DNA of 8,468 nucleotides, from contig JAPKBK010000072.1 of assembly GCA_028823435.1 (NCBI GenBank), positions 1-8,468 on the forward strand. Direction: 5' to 3'. The DNA comes from Flavobacteriales bacterium. Lineage in GTDB: Bacteria; Bacteroidota; Bacteroidia; Flavobacteriales_D; Sanyastnellaceae. Made by a program: the position numbers and the translations under genes. Positions 1 to 7,087 of this stretch are shown here, piece by piece. How positions within the stretch are numbered: position 1 is the stretch's first letter; the number at the start of each line of letters is the position of its first letter. The notes below the pieces were generated by a model. That model searched no databases. It was not told where the DNA came from and was given only the letters and a program-made list of their open reading frames with translations.

Positions 1-1317
1 GTTCAATCTGCACTTAACAAAGGAAACTGGGGGTCTATCATCATGACAGCTATTGCGTGTTACTTTTTGATTGATTGGATGCTACCTGATATGCTTTCTA
101 TGAATTTCTTTAAGGAAGGTGAAAATGGTGAAGACATGATTAGGACTTTCGCCTCTATCAACGTTTTCTACGCTGTTCTTGTAGGACTTGGTGTAGGAGG
201 TGGCATTAGCTGGATGACTGAGTACTATACTGGACTCGGCAAGAAGCCTGTGATGGACATCGTGCGCAATTCTAATACAGGTGCTGGAACAAACATCATC
301 GCTGGATTGTCCACGGGCATGATCTCGACCTTCGGACCTATTCTTCTGTTTGCCGTTGCGATTTACGCATCTTACGAATTCGCAGGATTCTATGGCGTCG
401 CTATTGCTGCGTGTGCAATGATGGCAACAACCGCGATGCAATTGGCAATTGATGCATTCGGACCTATCGCGGATAACGCGGGTGGTATCGCTGAGATGTG
501 TGAACTTCCTGAGGAGGTTCGCATGCGTACAGACATTCTTGATTCAGTCGGTAACACGACTGCCGCAATCGGCAAAGGATTTGCGATTGCTTCTGCTGCC
601 TTGACAGCGTTGGCACTGTTCGCTGCCTACGTAACGATGACTGGAATTGACGGAATTAACATTTTCAAGGCTGACGTACTGGCGACACTGTTTGTGGGTG
701 CGATGATTCCTGTCGTGTTCTCTGCACTTGCTATGAAATCAGTCGGAAAGGCTGCGATGGAAATGGTGAAAGAGGTTCGTCGTCAATTTAAAGAAATTCC
801 TGGAATTATGGAAGGAACGGGGAAACCTGAATACAGCAAGTGTGTTGACATCAGCACCAAGGCTGCGCTTAGAGAAATGATGCTTCCTGGAGCAATCACA
901 ATCGTTTCTCCACTCATCATCGGGTTCACAATGGGTGCTGAGCCTCTCGGTTCTTATATGGCAGGTGTCACAGTGAGTGGTGTTCTTTGGGCGATCTTCC
1001 AAAACAACGCAGGCGGAGCTTGGGACAATGCAAAGAAGAGTTTCGAAGCAGGTGTTGAAATTGATGGAGAGATGACATATAAAGGTTCTGAAGCTCACAA
1101 AGCGGCAGTCACTGGAGACACTGTTGGCGATCCATTCAAGGACACATCTGGTCCATCTATGAACATACTCATTAAGCTTACCTGCTTAATCGGTCTCGTT
1201 ATCGCTCCACTTCTTGCAGGAGGAAACAGTCACAGTCACACAAACAATGAAGACAAGTCAATAGATGCGAAGGTTGAGCTCGTTACCGCATCGAATGAGG
1301 TCTTAATTAAAAAGTAA
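1..1317 (+). CDS. hppA: Membrane-bound K+-dependent cation-pumping pyrophosphatase, C-terminal part (5' end outside window)
   Basis: Integral membrane enzyme that hydrolyses pyrophosphate and pumps Na+ and/or H+ across the inner membrane. The reading frame is open from base 1, so the ATG at 43 is internal and the gene is 5'-partial: 438 codons are present, where the family usually has about 700-800 residues. Seen directly: about nine hydrophobic segments, the motif DNAGGIAEM (within 451-498), the C-terminal motif NNAGGAWDNAKK (near 1003-1038), and the conserved HKAAVTGDTVGDPFKDTSGPS region (near 1096-1155). At 550-579 the motif GNTTAAIGKG carries Ala and Gly where K+-independent enzymes carry Lys and Thr, which places it in the K+-dependent class. 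Whether it pumps Na+ or H+ depends on a glutamate position in the missing N-terminal part; Na+ is likely for Bacteroidota but is inference. The last about 30 residues form a hydrophilic tail with a short His-Ser-His stretch. The YceI lipoprotein gene follows after 4 bases. Confidence 0.97.
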   Translation, partial: VQSALNKGNWGSIIMTAIACYFLIDWMLPDMLSMNFFKEGENGEDMIRTFASINVFYAVLVGLGVGGGISWMTEYYTGLGKKPVMDIVRNSNTGAGTNIIAGLSTGMISTFGPILLFAVAIYASYEFAGFYGVAIAACAMMATTAMQLAIDAFGPIADNAGGIAEMCELPEEVRMRTDILDSVGNTTAAIGKGFAIASAALTALALFAAYVTMTGIDGINIFKADVLATLFVGAMIPVVFSALAMKSVGKAAMEMVKEVRRQFKEIPGIMEGTGKPEYSKCVDISTKAALREMMLPGAITIVSPLIIGFTMGAEPLGSYMAGVTVSGVLWAIFQNNAGGAWDNAKKSFEAGVEIDGEMTYKGSEAHKAAVTGDTVGDPFKDTSGPSMNILIKLTCLIGLVIAPLLAGGNSHSHTNNEDKSIDAKVELVTASNEVLIKK

Positions 1318-1321
1318 CACC

Positions 1322-2005
1322 ATGAAATTATCTCATCTTCTTTTCGGATTTGTAGTCCTCCTATTTACTTCTTGTAACTCTGAATCTTCAAATGAAAATT
1401 CAGACGTCTCGTCTACAAATGAGGCAACAATCAAGGTGCCTACCACTGTAGGTGACTTGGGCATTCCTGACGGAAAGTATTCTTTAACTAAAGAGAAGCC
1501 AAGTATCAATTGGACTGCAAAAAAAATATCTGGATCAGGTCATTCAGGCATTATTCCTGTATCAAAAGGGAAATTTAAAGTTGAAAACGGTGTCATTACA
1601 AAAGGTCTTGTTTCATTCAATATGAATGGCTTTGAGGCCACCGACATCGATGGAGATTCAAAAGAAAACTTTGACAACCACCTGAAGGATGAAGACTTTT
1701 TTGATGTAGATAAGTACCCAGAAGCAACGCTTTCTTTCAACAGTTCTTCAATCAATAAGGATGGCATAAAGACACTTTCATGTACACTCGACATGCACGG
1801 TATCGCTGTCGATTATGACATACCATTTAAGCTAAAGGAACAAAAGTTACCCCAGGGAGGGATGGGATATAACATCACCGGAGAGTTTTTCATGGATCGA
1901 ACAAAACATGAACTCACATATGGGTCAGGATCATTTTTTGACAACCTAGGTGACAAAGCAATCAATGATGACGTACTCATATCATTCACTTTTTTAGCGC
2001 TATAA
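1322..2005 (+). CDS. YceI-family lipoprotein
   Basis: Predicted lipoprotein of 227 residues with a YceI domain, a lipocalin-like beta-barrel that in characterised relatives binds isoprenoid or other long hydrophobic ligands. The N-terminus has a charged start, a hydrophobic run and a lipobox-like LFTSC with Cys18 as the likely lipidated residue. A Ser/Asn/Glu-rich linker follows to about residue 45, and the YceI domain runs from about 49 to the end. The family motif is visible at 120-133 (HLKDEDFFDVDKYP), as are the beta-rich C-terminus and a Gly-Ser-rich turn near 200-205. The ATG lies 4 bases after the hppA stop with no clear Shine-Dalgarno sequence, so it is probably co-transcribed and perhaps translationally coupled. 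The residue after Cys18 is Asn, not Asp; in which membrane it resides is not decided by the sequence. The ligand is unknown; family assignment is firm. Confidence 0.92.
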   Translation: MKLSHLLFGFVVLLFTSCNSESSNENSDVSSTNEATIKVPTTVGDLGIPDGKYSLTKEKPSINWTAKKISGSGHSGIIPVSKGKFKVENGVITKGLVSFNMNGFEATDIDGDSKENFDNHLKDEDFFDVDKYPEATLSFNSSSINKDGIKTLSCTLDMHGIAVDYDIPFKLKEQKLPQGGMGYNITGEFFMDRTKHELTYGSGSFFDNLGDKAINDDVLISFTFLAL

Positions 2006-2024
2006 ACTTAGAACGCTACAAGAC

Positions 2025-2056
2025 AAAAAAAGCCACGCAAATGCGTGGCTTTTTTT
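2025..2056. terminator. Bidirectional Rho-independent terminator between convergent genes
   Basis: A perfect inverted repeat, AGCCACGCA at 2031-2039 and TGCGTGGCT at 2042-2050, can form a GC-rich stem with a small loop (closing to about four bases, 2039-2042). It is preceded by six A (2025-2030) and followed by six T (2051-2056), so it has a U-tract in either direction. It lies 25 bases after the YceI stop and 22 bases after the kinase stop on the opposite strand, the right place to terminate both transcripts. Confidence 0.9.
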
Positions 2057-2077
2057 ATGCTTAAGAGGGAGATTAAC

Positions 2078-2704
2078 TTACTTGGCTTGCTCAAACAAAC
2101 CGTGAAGCTTTGCATCAATAGCCTCGATGATTTTGCTTAGATCTTCTTTGTTGTCGCCGAACTCTAAATCATCAACATCAATAATGAGAAGCTCACCTTT
2201 TGTATATGTTGAAATCCATGCTTCATACCTTTCATTCAAACGATTGAGGTAATCCAAACGAATCGCTTCTTCGTAATCTCTTCCTCTTTTCTGAATCTGA
2301 GAGACCAACTTTGGCACTGAAGCCCTCAGGTAAATCATTAAGTCGGGAGGCGAGACAAACGTTTCCATTAAATCGAACAATATTCTATAGTTCTCATAGT
2401 CACGCGTAGACATAAGCCCCATAGCGTTCAGATTTGGCGCAAAAATATGAGCATCCTCATAAATAGTCCTGTCTTGAATCATAGGTTTCCCTTTCTCCTT
2501 CAGATCAATTAATTGCGCAAACCGAGAGTTTAAAAAGTACACCTGCAAATTGAAAGACCAACGTTGCATGTCTTTATAAAAATCGTTGAGATAAGGATTG
2601 TCATCTACACTCTCATAATGAGGTGTGTATTTATAGTGCTTTGCTAAAAGCGTAGTGAGAGTCGTTTTGCCTGACCCTATATTTCCTGCGACTGCTAAAT
2701 GCAT
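2078..2704 (-). CDS. Deoxynucleoside kinase (dNK / dAK-dGK family)
   Basis: Cytosolic salvage kinase that phosphorylates a deoxynucleoside to its 5'-monophosphate with ATP or a similar donor. The protein has 208 residues, normal for the bacterial dNK family. Visible motifs are the P-loop GNIGSGKTT at 7-15, the acidic ESVDDNPYL segment at 31-39 (Glu31 is the likely catalytic base), WSFNLQVYFLNSRF at 49-62, the DRT motif at 78-80 followed by IYEDAHIFA, and the LID arginines in KRGRDYE at 139-145. The ATG is preceded by an A-rich leader without a Shine-Dalgarno sequence, and starting earlier is not needed because the P-loop begins at residue 7. It is the last gene of the leftward set, 71 bases after the GH3 stop. 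Substrate preference (dA, dG, dC or T) cannot be fixed from the sequence alone. Confidence 0.93.
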   Translation of the reverse strand: MHLAVAGNIGSGKTTLTTLLAKHYKYTPHYESVDDNPYLNDFYKDMQRWSFNLQVYFLNSRFAQLIDLKEKGKPMIQDRTIYEDAHIFAPNLNAMGLMSTRDYENYRILFDLMETFVSPPDLMIYLRASVPKLVSQIQKRGRDYEEAIRLDYLNRLNERYEAWISTYTKGELLIIDVDDLEFGDNKEDLSKIIEAIDAKLHGLFEQAK

Positions 2705-2737
2705 TTTTATACTTCGTTATGTTACTTATTCAAGCGC

Positions 2738-2768
2738 GAAAACTAACACCTATTTGAAGCCTAACCAA
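2738..2768 (-). promoter_or_regulatory. Weak candidate promoter before the deoxynucleoside kinase gene
   Basis: Read on the minus strand, TTG (2768-2766) is followed after 20 bases by TAGTTTTC (2745-2738), which differs from the Bacteroidota -7 pattern TAnnTTTG only in the last base. It lies in the 71-base gap between GH3 and the kinase gene and would start a transcript near 2730, giving a leader of about 25 bases. With one mismatch and a three-base -33 element this could be chance. Confidence 0.25.
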
Positions 2769-2775
2769 GCATTGT

Positions 2776-4308
2776 CTATCGATTGGGGATAACTCTTAGT
2801 ATTTCATCTAAAAATGTCCGCGAATTTGAAAGCCTTAGCACCTTGTGTTGGCCACCCAATTTGTTGTTTTCTTTAAGCCAACGCTCAAAGGCCCCACACT
2901 TTACCAAGTGTATTTCAGGCATTTGAAGGACAAGGTCTCCTGTTCTTTTCGCATCATAATCTGAACTCAACAACTTGAGTTCTTTGTCTAAAGTCACGCC
3001 CAAATCAGACGCTAACAATGGTGACACATTCTGTGACATCAACTCGATGGCCCATGTGTGACCGATCGGATGTCCATCTTCAGCAAAACGTGGGGCAACA
3101 GTAAAGTCTTTTGCAGAAACCGAAAGCTTCAACATGGTGGATGCAATCGCTTTTTCCACTTGATCAACCATCAGTTCTTCTCCGACAACATTTAAAAAAG
3201 AAGAGACTCTACCTGTGACTTGAATGCGATATGGATCCCGACCTGTCAAACGAACGACATCACCTAGCATATACCTCCACAATCCTGCATTTGTAGAAAT
3301 AACGATGGCATATTCTTCGCCTACTTCTAGCTCCTGTAATTCAAGCGTCATTGGGCTGGGCCCGTCTGCCTCATCTCGCGGGATGAATTCATAATAAATC
3401 CCGTGATTTAACAACAAAGCCATGTCGTCCCTTTCAAGTGAATCCTGAATGCTAAAGAACCCTTCTGACGCATTATAGGTTTCCATATAGTTCATATCTG
3501 GGGACTTTATTAATCTATCGAATTCAGCTTTATAGGGTGAAAAACCTACGCCTCCATGCATATATAACCACAGGTTTGGCCAAACCTCATCCAAACTTGT
3601 CGCGCCCGTTTTATCAAGAACTCTATGTGTGACGACAAGCATCCAGCTGGGAATACCCGCCAGAATCCTAACGTCTTCACGAATGATTTGATCCACCATT
3701 AAATCAACCTTTTCCTCCCAATCCTCAAGCAAAGTGATCTTACGCCCTGGGGTTCTTCGCATTTCAACCCATGGAGGAAGGTTGCGGACGATGATCGCGG
3801 ACAAATCACCCGTATAGGAACCACTTCCATTTGCATGCAGCGTACTACTCCCTCCTATAATCAGGTGCTTCCCCGAATAAAGTGGAGCTTCCGGTCTTTG
3901 CTCACAGAACATTGCCAGCAAATCTCTCCCACCTTTATAATGACAAGATTTAAGAGAATCCTGAGTGACAGGTAACAATTTTGAACGATCTGAAGTCGTG
4001 CCGGATGTTTTTGCGAACCAAGTGACATCCCCTGTCCAAAGCACATTTCGTTCTCCTTCCTGTGCTCTTAAAATCCAAGGTTTAATCTCATCATACGACC
4101 TAATGGGAATCTGAGATTTAAAGTCTTTTAATGAAATCGTACTTGAGAACTTAGAGAATCCGTGCGCTTCACCAAACTTTGTGTTTTGGAGACCCTTTGT
4201 CAAATCAAAATAAACAGATTTTTGAGACGCAACAGGATTTTGCAACATCCAATTAATCTTTGCCATTCTGAGGCGAATAATCGAAGAGAAAAGTCGGTTA
4301 ATAGGCAT
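2776..4308 (-). CDS. GH3-superfamily protein (acyl-adenylate / acyl-acid amido synthetase-like)
   Basis: Protein of 510 residues, the usual length for bacterial GH3 proteins. The family is named after plant auxin-responsive enzymes, which activate a carboxylic acid as an acyl-adenylate and couple it to an amino acid; bacterial members largely lack an assigned substrate. Visible motifs: the ATP phosphate loop TSGTTSDRSK at 101-110, the adenylate motif TYNASEGFF at 277-285, WRYMLGDVVRLTGR at 344-357 with Asp350 (likely ribose contact), the hinge region GRVSSFLNVVGEEL at 366-379, and a C-terminal GGQHKVLRLSNSR at 485-497. The last usually reads KVPRL, so Leu replaces Pro here. No signal peptide or clear transmembrane helix is seen, so it is probably cytosolic. 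It lies 16 bases after the cysteine desulfurase stop and is most likely co-transcribed with it. An alternative Met at residue 15 exists but the upstream ATG fits family length. Family firm, activity inferred. Confidence 0.9.
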   Translation of the reverse strand: MPINRLFSSIIRLRMAKINWMLQNPVASQKSVYFDLTKGLQNTKFGEAHGFSKFSSTISLKDFKSQIPIRSYDEIKPWILRAQEGERNVLWTGDVTWFAKTSGTTSDRSKLLPVTQDSLKSCHYKGGRDLLAMFCEQRPEAPLYSGKHLIIGGSSTLHANGSGSYTGDLSAIIVRNLPPWVEMRRTPGRKITLLEDWEEKVDLMVDQIIREDVRILAGIPSWMLVVTHRVLDKTGATSLDEVWPNLWLYMHGGVGFSPYKAEFDRLIKSPDMNYMETYNASEGFFSIQDSLERDDMALLLNHGIYYEFIPRDEADGPSPMTLELQELEVGEEYAIVISTNAGLWRYMLGDVVRLTGRDPYRIQVTGRVSSFLNVVGEELMVDQVEKAIASTMLKLSVSAKDFTVAPRFAEDGHPIGHTWAIELMSQNVSPLLASDLGVTLDKELKLLSSDYDAKRTGDLVLQMPEIHLVKCGAFERWLKENNKLGGQHKVLRLSNSRTFLDEILRVIPNR

Positions 4309-4324
4309 CAGTTAACGACTGACA

Positions 4325-5485
4325 TCAGCCTACTGTGGCTGAAGATTCTATGGGTGCAAAGACACGAGAAATGGCTTCAAGAGCCATGTCAATGTCTTCA
4401 AATGTCGTGTACCTAGAAAACGAAAACCGAAGACTTGCTCTGGTTGGATCGTGGTATCCAAGTGCTTTCAGGACATGTGAACCTGAAGTGGCACCACTAG
4501 AACAAGCACTTCCTCCAGAACAAGATATGCCTTCCAGGTCAAGCAGGAATAAGGCCATACCGCTGTTTGGATGGGGTGGGAATTTGACACTTAATACGGT
4601 ATAGAGCCTGTCCTCTTTGTCTGAATCTGCATTAAAACGCACGCCGGCAATTCTCTGCTTCAACCCTTCAACCATATACTTCTTGATGCTGCGAACATGA
4701 ATGGAATGATCTTCAAGGTCAGCATATGCAAGCTGTAGGGCTTTGGCCAACCCCACAATCCCATGTAAGTTTTCAGTTCCACTCCTCAATCCACGCTCTT
4801 GACCCCCTCCCACGATTTGGCTTTTAATTTTATTTCTGGGATGGGTATACAAGAAGCCAGTCCCTTTTGGACCGTGAAACTTATGTGCTGAACACGTTAG
4901 AAAATCTATTTCTAGTGCATCAAGTTGAAAGGGATAGTGTGCCATCGTTTGGACGGTGTCACTGTGGAAATACGCATTCGTTTCCTTACACGCCTTGGCG
5001 ATTTCATCAAGAGGCTGAATCACCCCCACCTCATTATTTGCGTGCATAAGGCTGACAATCGTCTTGGGACCAGACGCCAAAATATTTCTTAAATCATCAC
5101 AGTCGACAGTTCCATCAGGATGATGTTTCACATTCACAACTTCGATGTCAAACAACTGAGACATTTTTTCCGAACTCGCAATGACTGCAATATGCTCGGC
5201 CTCTGATGTTACGATTCTTTTACATCCCAAATCTCTTACTGCAGCTCTTAAAGCCAGATTATCTGCCTCTGTACCGCCAGAAGTAAACGTAACAGAGCGG
5301 GGGGCACAACCGAGCAAGTGCGCAATATCTCTTCTGCTAATTTCTATCAGCGCCTTAGCTTTCCTTCCTGTAGCGTGAGTTGAAGAGGGGTTTCCGAACA
5401 CATCCCTTAGAACAGGAATCATTGCTTCGGCAACTTCGGGTGCGAGCTGTGTCGTCGCAGCATTATCGAGATAAATAGATTTCAC
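4325..5485 (-). CDS. Cysteine desulfurase (NifS/IscS type, class V aminotransferase)
   Basis: PLP enzyme that takes sulfur from L-cysteine as an enzyme-bound persulfide, giving alanine, for Fe-S clusters or tRNA thiolation. The 386 residues match IscS/NifS length. Visible features: N-terminal YLDNAATT (5-12) and FGNPSSTH (30-37); TSGGTEADN for the PLP phosphate (68-76); His98 in the position stacking on PLP; HANNEVG (148-154); HSDTVQ with Asp176 (174-179); the PLP-binding Lys202 in SAHKFHGPKG; RSGTEN (234-239); and the catalytic loop SGGSACSSG with Cys328. A second Cys (322) lies just before it. The start is GTG at 5485: a later Met would remove the NAATT core, and no ATG lies between this GTG and the in-frame glmM stop. 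No iscU, suf or thiI-like neighbour is present, so the acceptor is unknown. It is 48 bases after glmM, with its own candidate promoter in that gap. Confidence 0.95.
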   Translation of the reverse strand: MKSIYLDNAATTQLAPEVAEAMIPVLRDVFGNPSSTHATGRKAKALIEISRRDIAHLLGCAPRSVTFTSGGTEADNLALRAAVRDLGCKRIVTSEAEHIAVIASSEKMSQLFDIEVVNVKHHPDGTVDCDDLRNILASGPKTIVSLMHANNEVGVIQPLDEIAKACKETNAYFHSDTVQTMAHYPFQLDALEIDFLTCSAHKFHGPKGTGFLYTHPRNKIKSQIVGGGQERGLRSGTENLHGIVGLAKALQLAYADLEDHSIHVRSIKKYMVEGLKQRIAGVRFNADSDKEDRLYTVLSVKFPPHPNSGMALFLLDLEGISCSGGSACSSGATSGSHVLKALGYHDPTRASLRFSFSRYTTFEDIDMALEAISRVFAPIESSATVG

Positions 5486-5508
5486 TTCGTAAACTTTAAT
5501 TCGGTTTG

Positions 5509-5542
5509 CAAATGTAAGATTGAAGCTCAGTAATTACGCAAA
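5509..5542 (-). promoter_or_regulatory. Candidate Bacteroidota-type promoter for the cysteine desulfurase gene
   Basis: On the minus strand, TTTG (5542-5539) is followed after 22 bases by TACATTTG (5516-5509), an exact match to the -33 TTTG / -7 TAnnTTTG pattern known from Bacteroides and Flavobacterium, at a spacing within the range reported. The predicted transcript start near 5500-5503 lies about 15-18 bases before the GTG start. The -33 element overlaps the last sense codons of glmM, so the promoter would allow the three downstream genes to be expressed apart from glmM. No experiment supports it here. Confidence 0.5.
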
Positions 5543-6928
5543 TCGCGTAAGAAGCGCTTGTAACTCAGTTTTAAACCTATTTGCAAGGTTTTGTGAAGCT
5601 TCATTTGTATCCGATTCTGCGTAAACACGAATGATTGGCTCAGTGTTACTTCTCCTGAGATGAACCCACCCCTCTTCCAGGTCAAACTTGACGCCATCAA
5701 TGGTGTTCACTTTGGCCTCCGGATGATTCAACACCAATGCTTCCAATGCTTCCGCCACACCAGATTCAGGGAGAGACAATTTGTCTTTTTGAATCACGAA
5801 ACTGGGATATGTATGTCTTAATTCACTGCACTTTAATCCAGTCTCGATAAGGTGGGTTAAAAACAAACCCACGCCTACCAAGGCATCTCTGCCAGCGTGC
5901 GAAGTAGGATAAATGATGCCCCCGTTTCCCTCACCGCCAATGATGGCTTGTGTCTTGCGAATCGCTTCTACGACATTGACCTCGCCTACTGCAGAGGCTG
6001 TATAAATCCCCCCATGACGTTCTGTAATGACACGTAGTGCTCTAGTCGAACTCAAATTGCTTACCGTATTACCGGGCGTCTTTGACAACACGTAATCAGC
6101 GACAGCGACAAGGGTATATTCTTCTCCGAAAAACGTGCCATCTTCGTTCACGAAACAGAGCCTATCTACGTCGGGATCTACACTAATTCCCAGGTCACAT
6201 TTTTGATCGACAACGACTTTCATAAGGTCCGTCAAATGTTTTGGCAGCGGTTCGGGGTTGTGTGCAAAATTTCCGGTAGGATCACAATGAACTTTGACAA
6301 CTTCCACCCCAAGGCTTTCTAACAACATAGGAATTGCAATTCCGCCAGATGAATTAACCGCATCAACGGCGACTTTTAATCCCGCGCCTCTCACAGAACT
6401 TGCATTGACCAAATCGAGGTCCAAAACATGTTGAACATGCCATTTCAACCACGAATCATCTGAAGATGTCGTTCCCAAATCATCCACCTCTGCATATTGG
6501 ATTTCTGAATCCGACAATTCCAGCACCCGCTCCCCTTCAGAAGCCGACAGAAATTCTCCCCGCTCATCAAGAAGTTTTAAAGCGTTCCACTCCTTCGGGT
6601 TGTGAGATGCGGTTACAATAATGCCACCGTTGGCGCCGAGTTCAGGAACCGCCAACTCCACTGTTGGTGTCGTACTCAGACCCAGATCAACAACATTAAT
6701 CCCCAATGCATTGAGCGTAGAAGAAATTAAATCACTGACCATCCGTCCAGACATCCTGGCATCTCTGCCTAAAACAACTGTGGGCGCATCTGAATTCCCC
6801 ACCTCCATCTTAGAAATAATCCAAGCGCCATAGCCTGTTGCAAAACGAACAATATCTGGTGGAGTGAGACATTCCCCTACAGACCCACCAATTGTTCCTC
6901 GAATACCAGAAATAGATTTAATAAGCAT
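5534..6928 (-). CDS. glmM: Phosphoglucosamine mutase / phosphohexomutase (alpha-D-phosphohexomutase family)
   Basis: Cytosolic enzyme that interconverts hexose or hexosamine 6- and 1-phosphates; as GlmM it makes glucosamine-1-phosphate for peptidoglycan and LPS precursors. From the ATG at 6928 it has 464 residues, the normal family length, and begins MLIKSISGIRGTIGG, the expected N-terminal motif. The frame extends 18 codons upstream to a TTG, but that segment has no family resemblance. Visible: catalytic phosphoserine Ser108 in TASHNP (106-111), Mg2+ loop DPDVDR (251-256), sugar-recognition loop GGEGNGG (331-337), and phosphate-binding RRSNTEP (425-431). The GGEGNGG loop differs from the GGEQSGH type of proteobacterial GlmM and is what Bacteroidota and archaeal enzymes show, so phosphomannomutase or phosphoglucomutase activity is also possible. 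It is the first gene of the leftward set. Confidence 0.9.
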   Translation of the reverse strand: MLIKSISGIRGTIGGSVGECLTPPDIVRFATGYGAWIISKMEVGNSDAPTVVLGRDARMSGRMVSDLISSTLNALGINVVDLGLSTTPTVELAVPELGANGGIIVTASHNPKEWNALKLLDERGEFLSASEGERVLELSDSEIQYAEVDDLGTTSSDDSWLKWHVQHVLDLDLVNASSVRGAGLKVAVDAVNSSGGIAIPMLLESLGVEVVKVHCDPTGNFAHNPEPLPKHLTDLMKVVVDQKCDLGISVDPDVDRLCFVNEDGTFFGEEYTLVAVADYVLSKTPGNTVSNLSSTRALRVITERHGGIYTASAVGEVNVVEAIRKTQAIIGGEGNGGIIYPTSHAGRDALVGVGLFLTHLIETGLKCSELRHTYPSFVIQKDKLSLPESGVAEALEALVLNHPEAKVNTIDGVKFDLEEGWVHLRRSNTEPIIRVYAESDTNEASQNLANRFKTELQALLTRFA

Positions 6929-7087
6929 AAACACAAAGTAAAGGCGCACATTCCATGTCTGAACATCCACTTTAACGTGCAATAATTTAGTTTTCCCCTA
7001 TTGATGTTAAAAACCCTCTTGTTTTAAAGCGAAGTTTAAGACATTTGTATGTTAGTTTTGATAAGGATGGTTGAAGAAGAAAATCAC
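6929..7087. promoter_or_regulatory. Divergent intergenic region between glmM and the TPR gene
   Basis: This roughly 160-base stretch must hold the start signals for two divergent transcripts, though its right end is possibly coding if the TPR protein starts early. For the rightward gene there is an exact TAnnTTTG (TAGTTTTG, 7053-7060) without a matching -33, and a one-mismatch version (GACATTTG, 7040-7047) with TTG at 7019-7021, 18 bases upstream. For glmM the best -7-like site is TTACTTTG (6941-6934, minus strand), one mismatch, which would leave almost no leader. No hairpin, repeat or operator was recognised. Confidence 0.4.

Noticed and set aside
82..1098. Minus-strand open frames inside hppA (82-441, 390-575, 739-1098)
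   Set aside because: They lie antisense to a strongly conserved pyrophosphatase, and their products are Cys/His/Arg-rich without recognisable domains, as expected for shadows.
4309..4321. Small inverted repeat CAGT-TAACG-ACTG in the gap between desulfurase and GH3
   Set aside because: A four-base stem with no U-tract is too weak for a terminator and is readily found by chance.
4162..4604. Plus-strand open frames over the GH3 start and the desulfurase end (4162-4416, 4335-4604)
   Set aside because: Both are antisense to well-supported genes and show no domain or sensible start context.
6929..6982. Eighteen-codon N-terminal extension of the phosphomutase starting at a TTG
   Set aside because: The extension has no resemblance to the family, while the ATG at 6928 puts the expected ISGIRGTIGG motif at the usual distance from the start.
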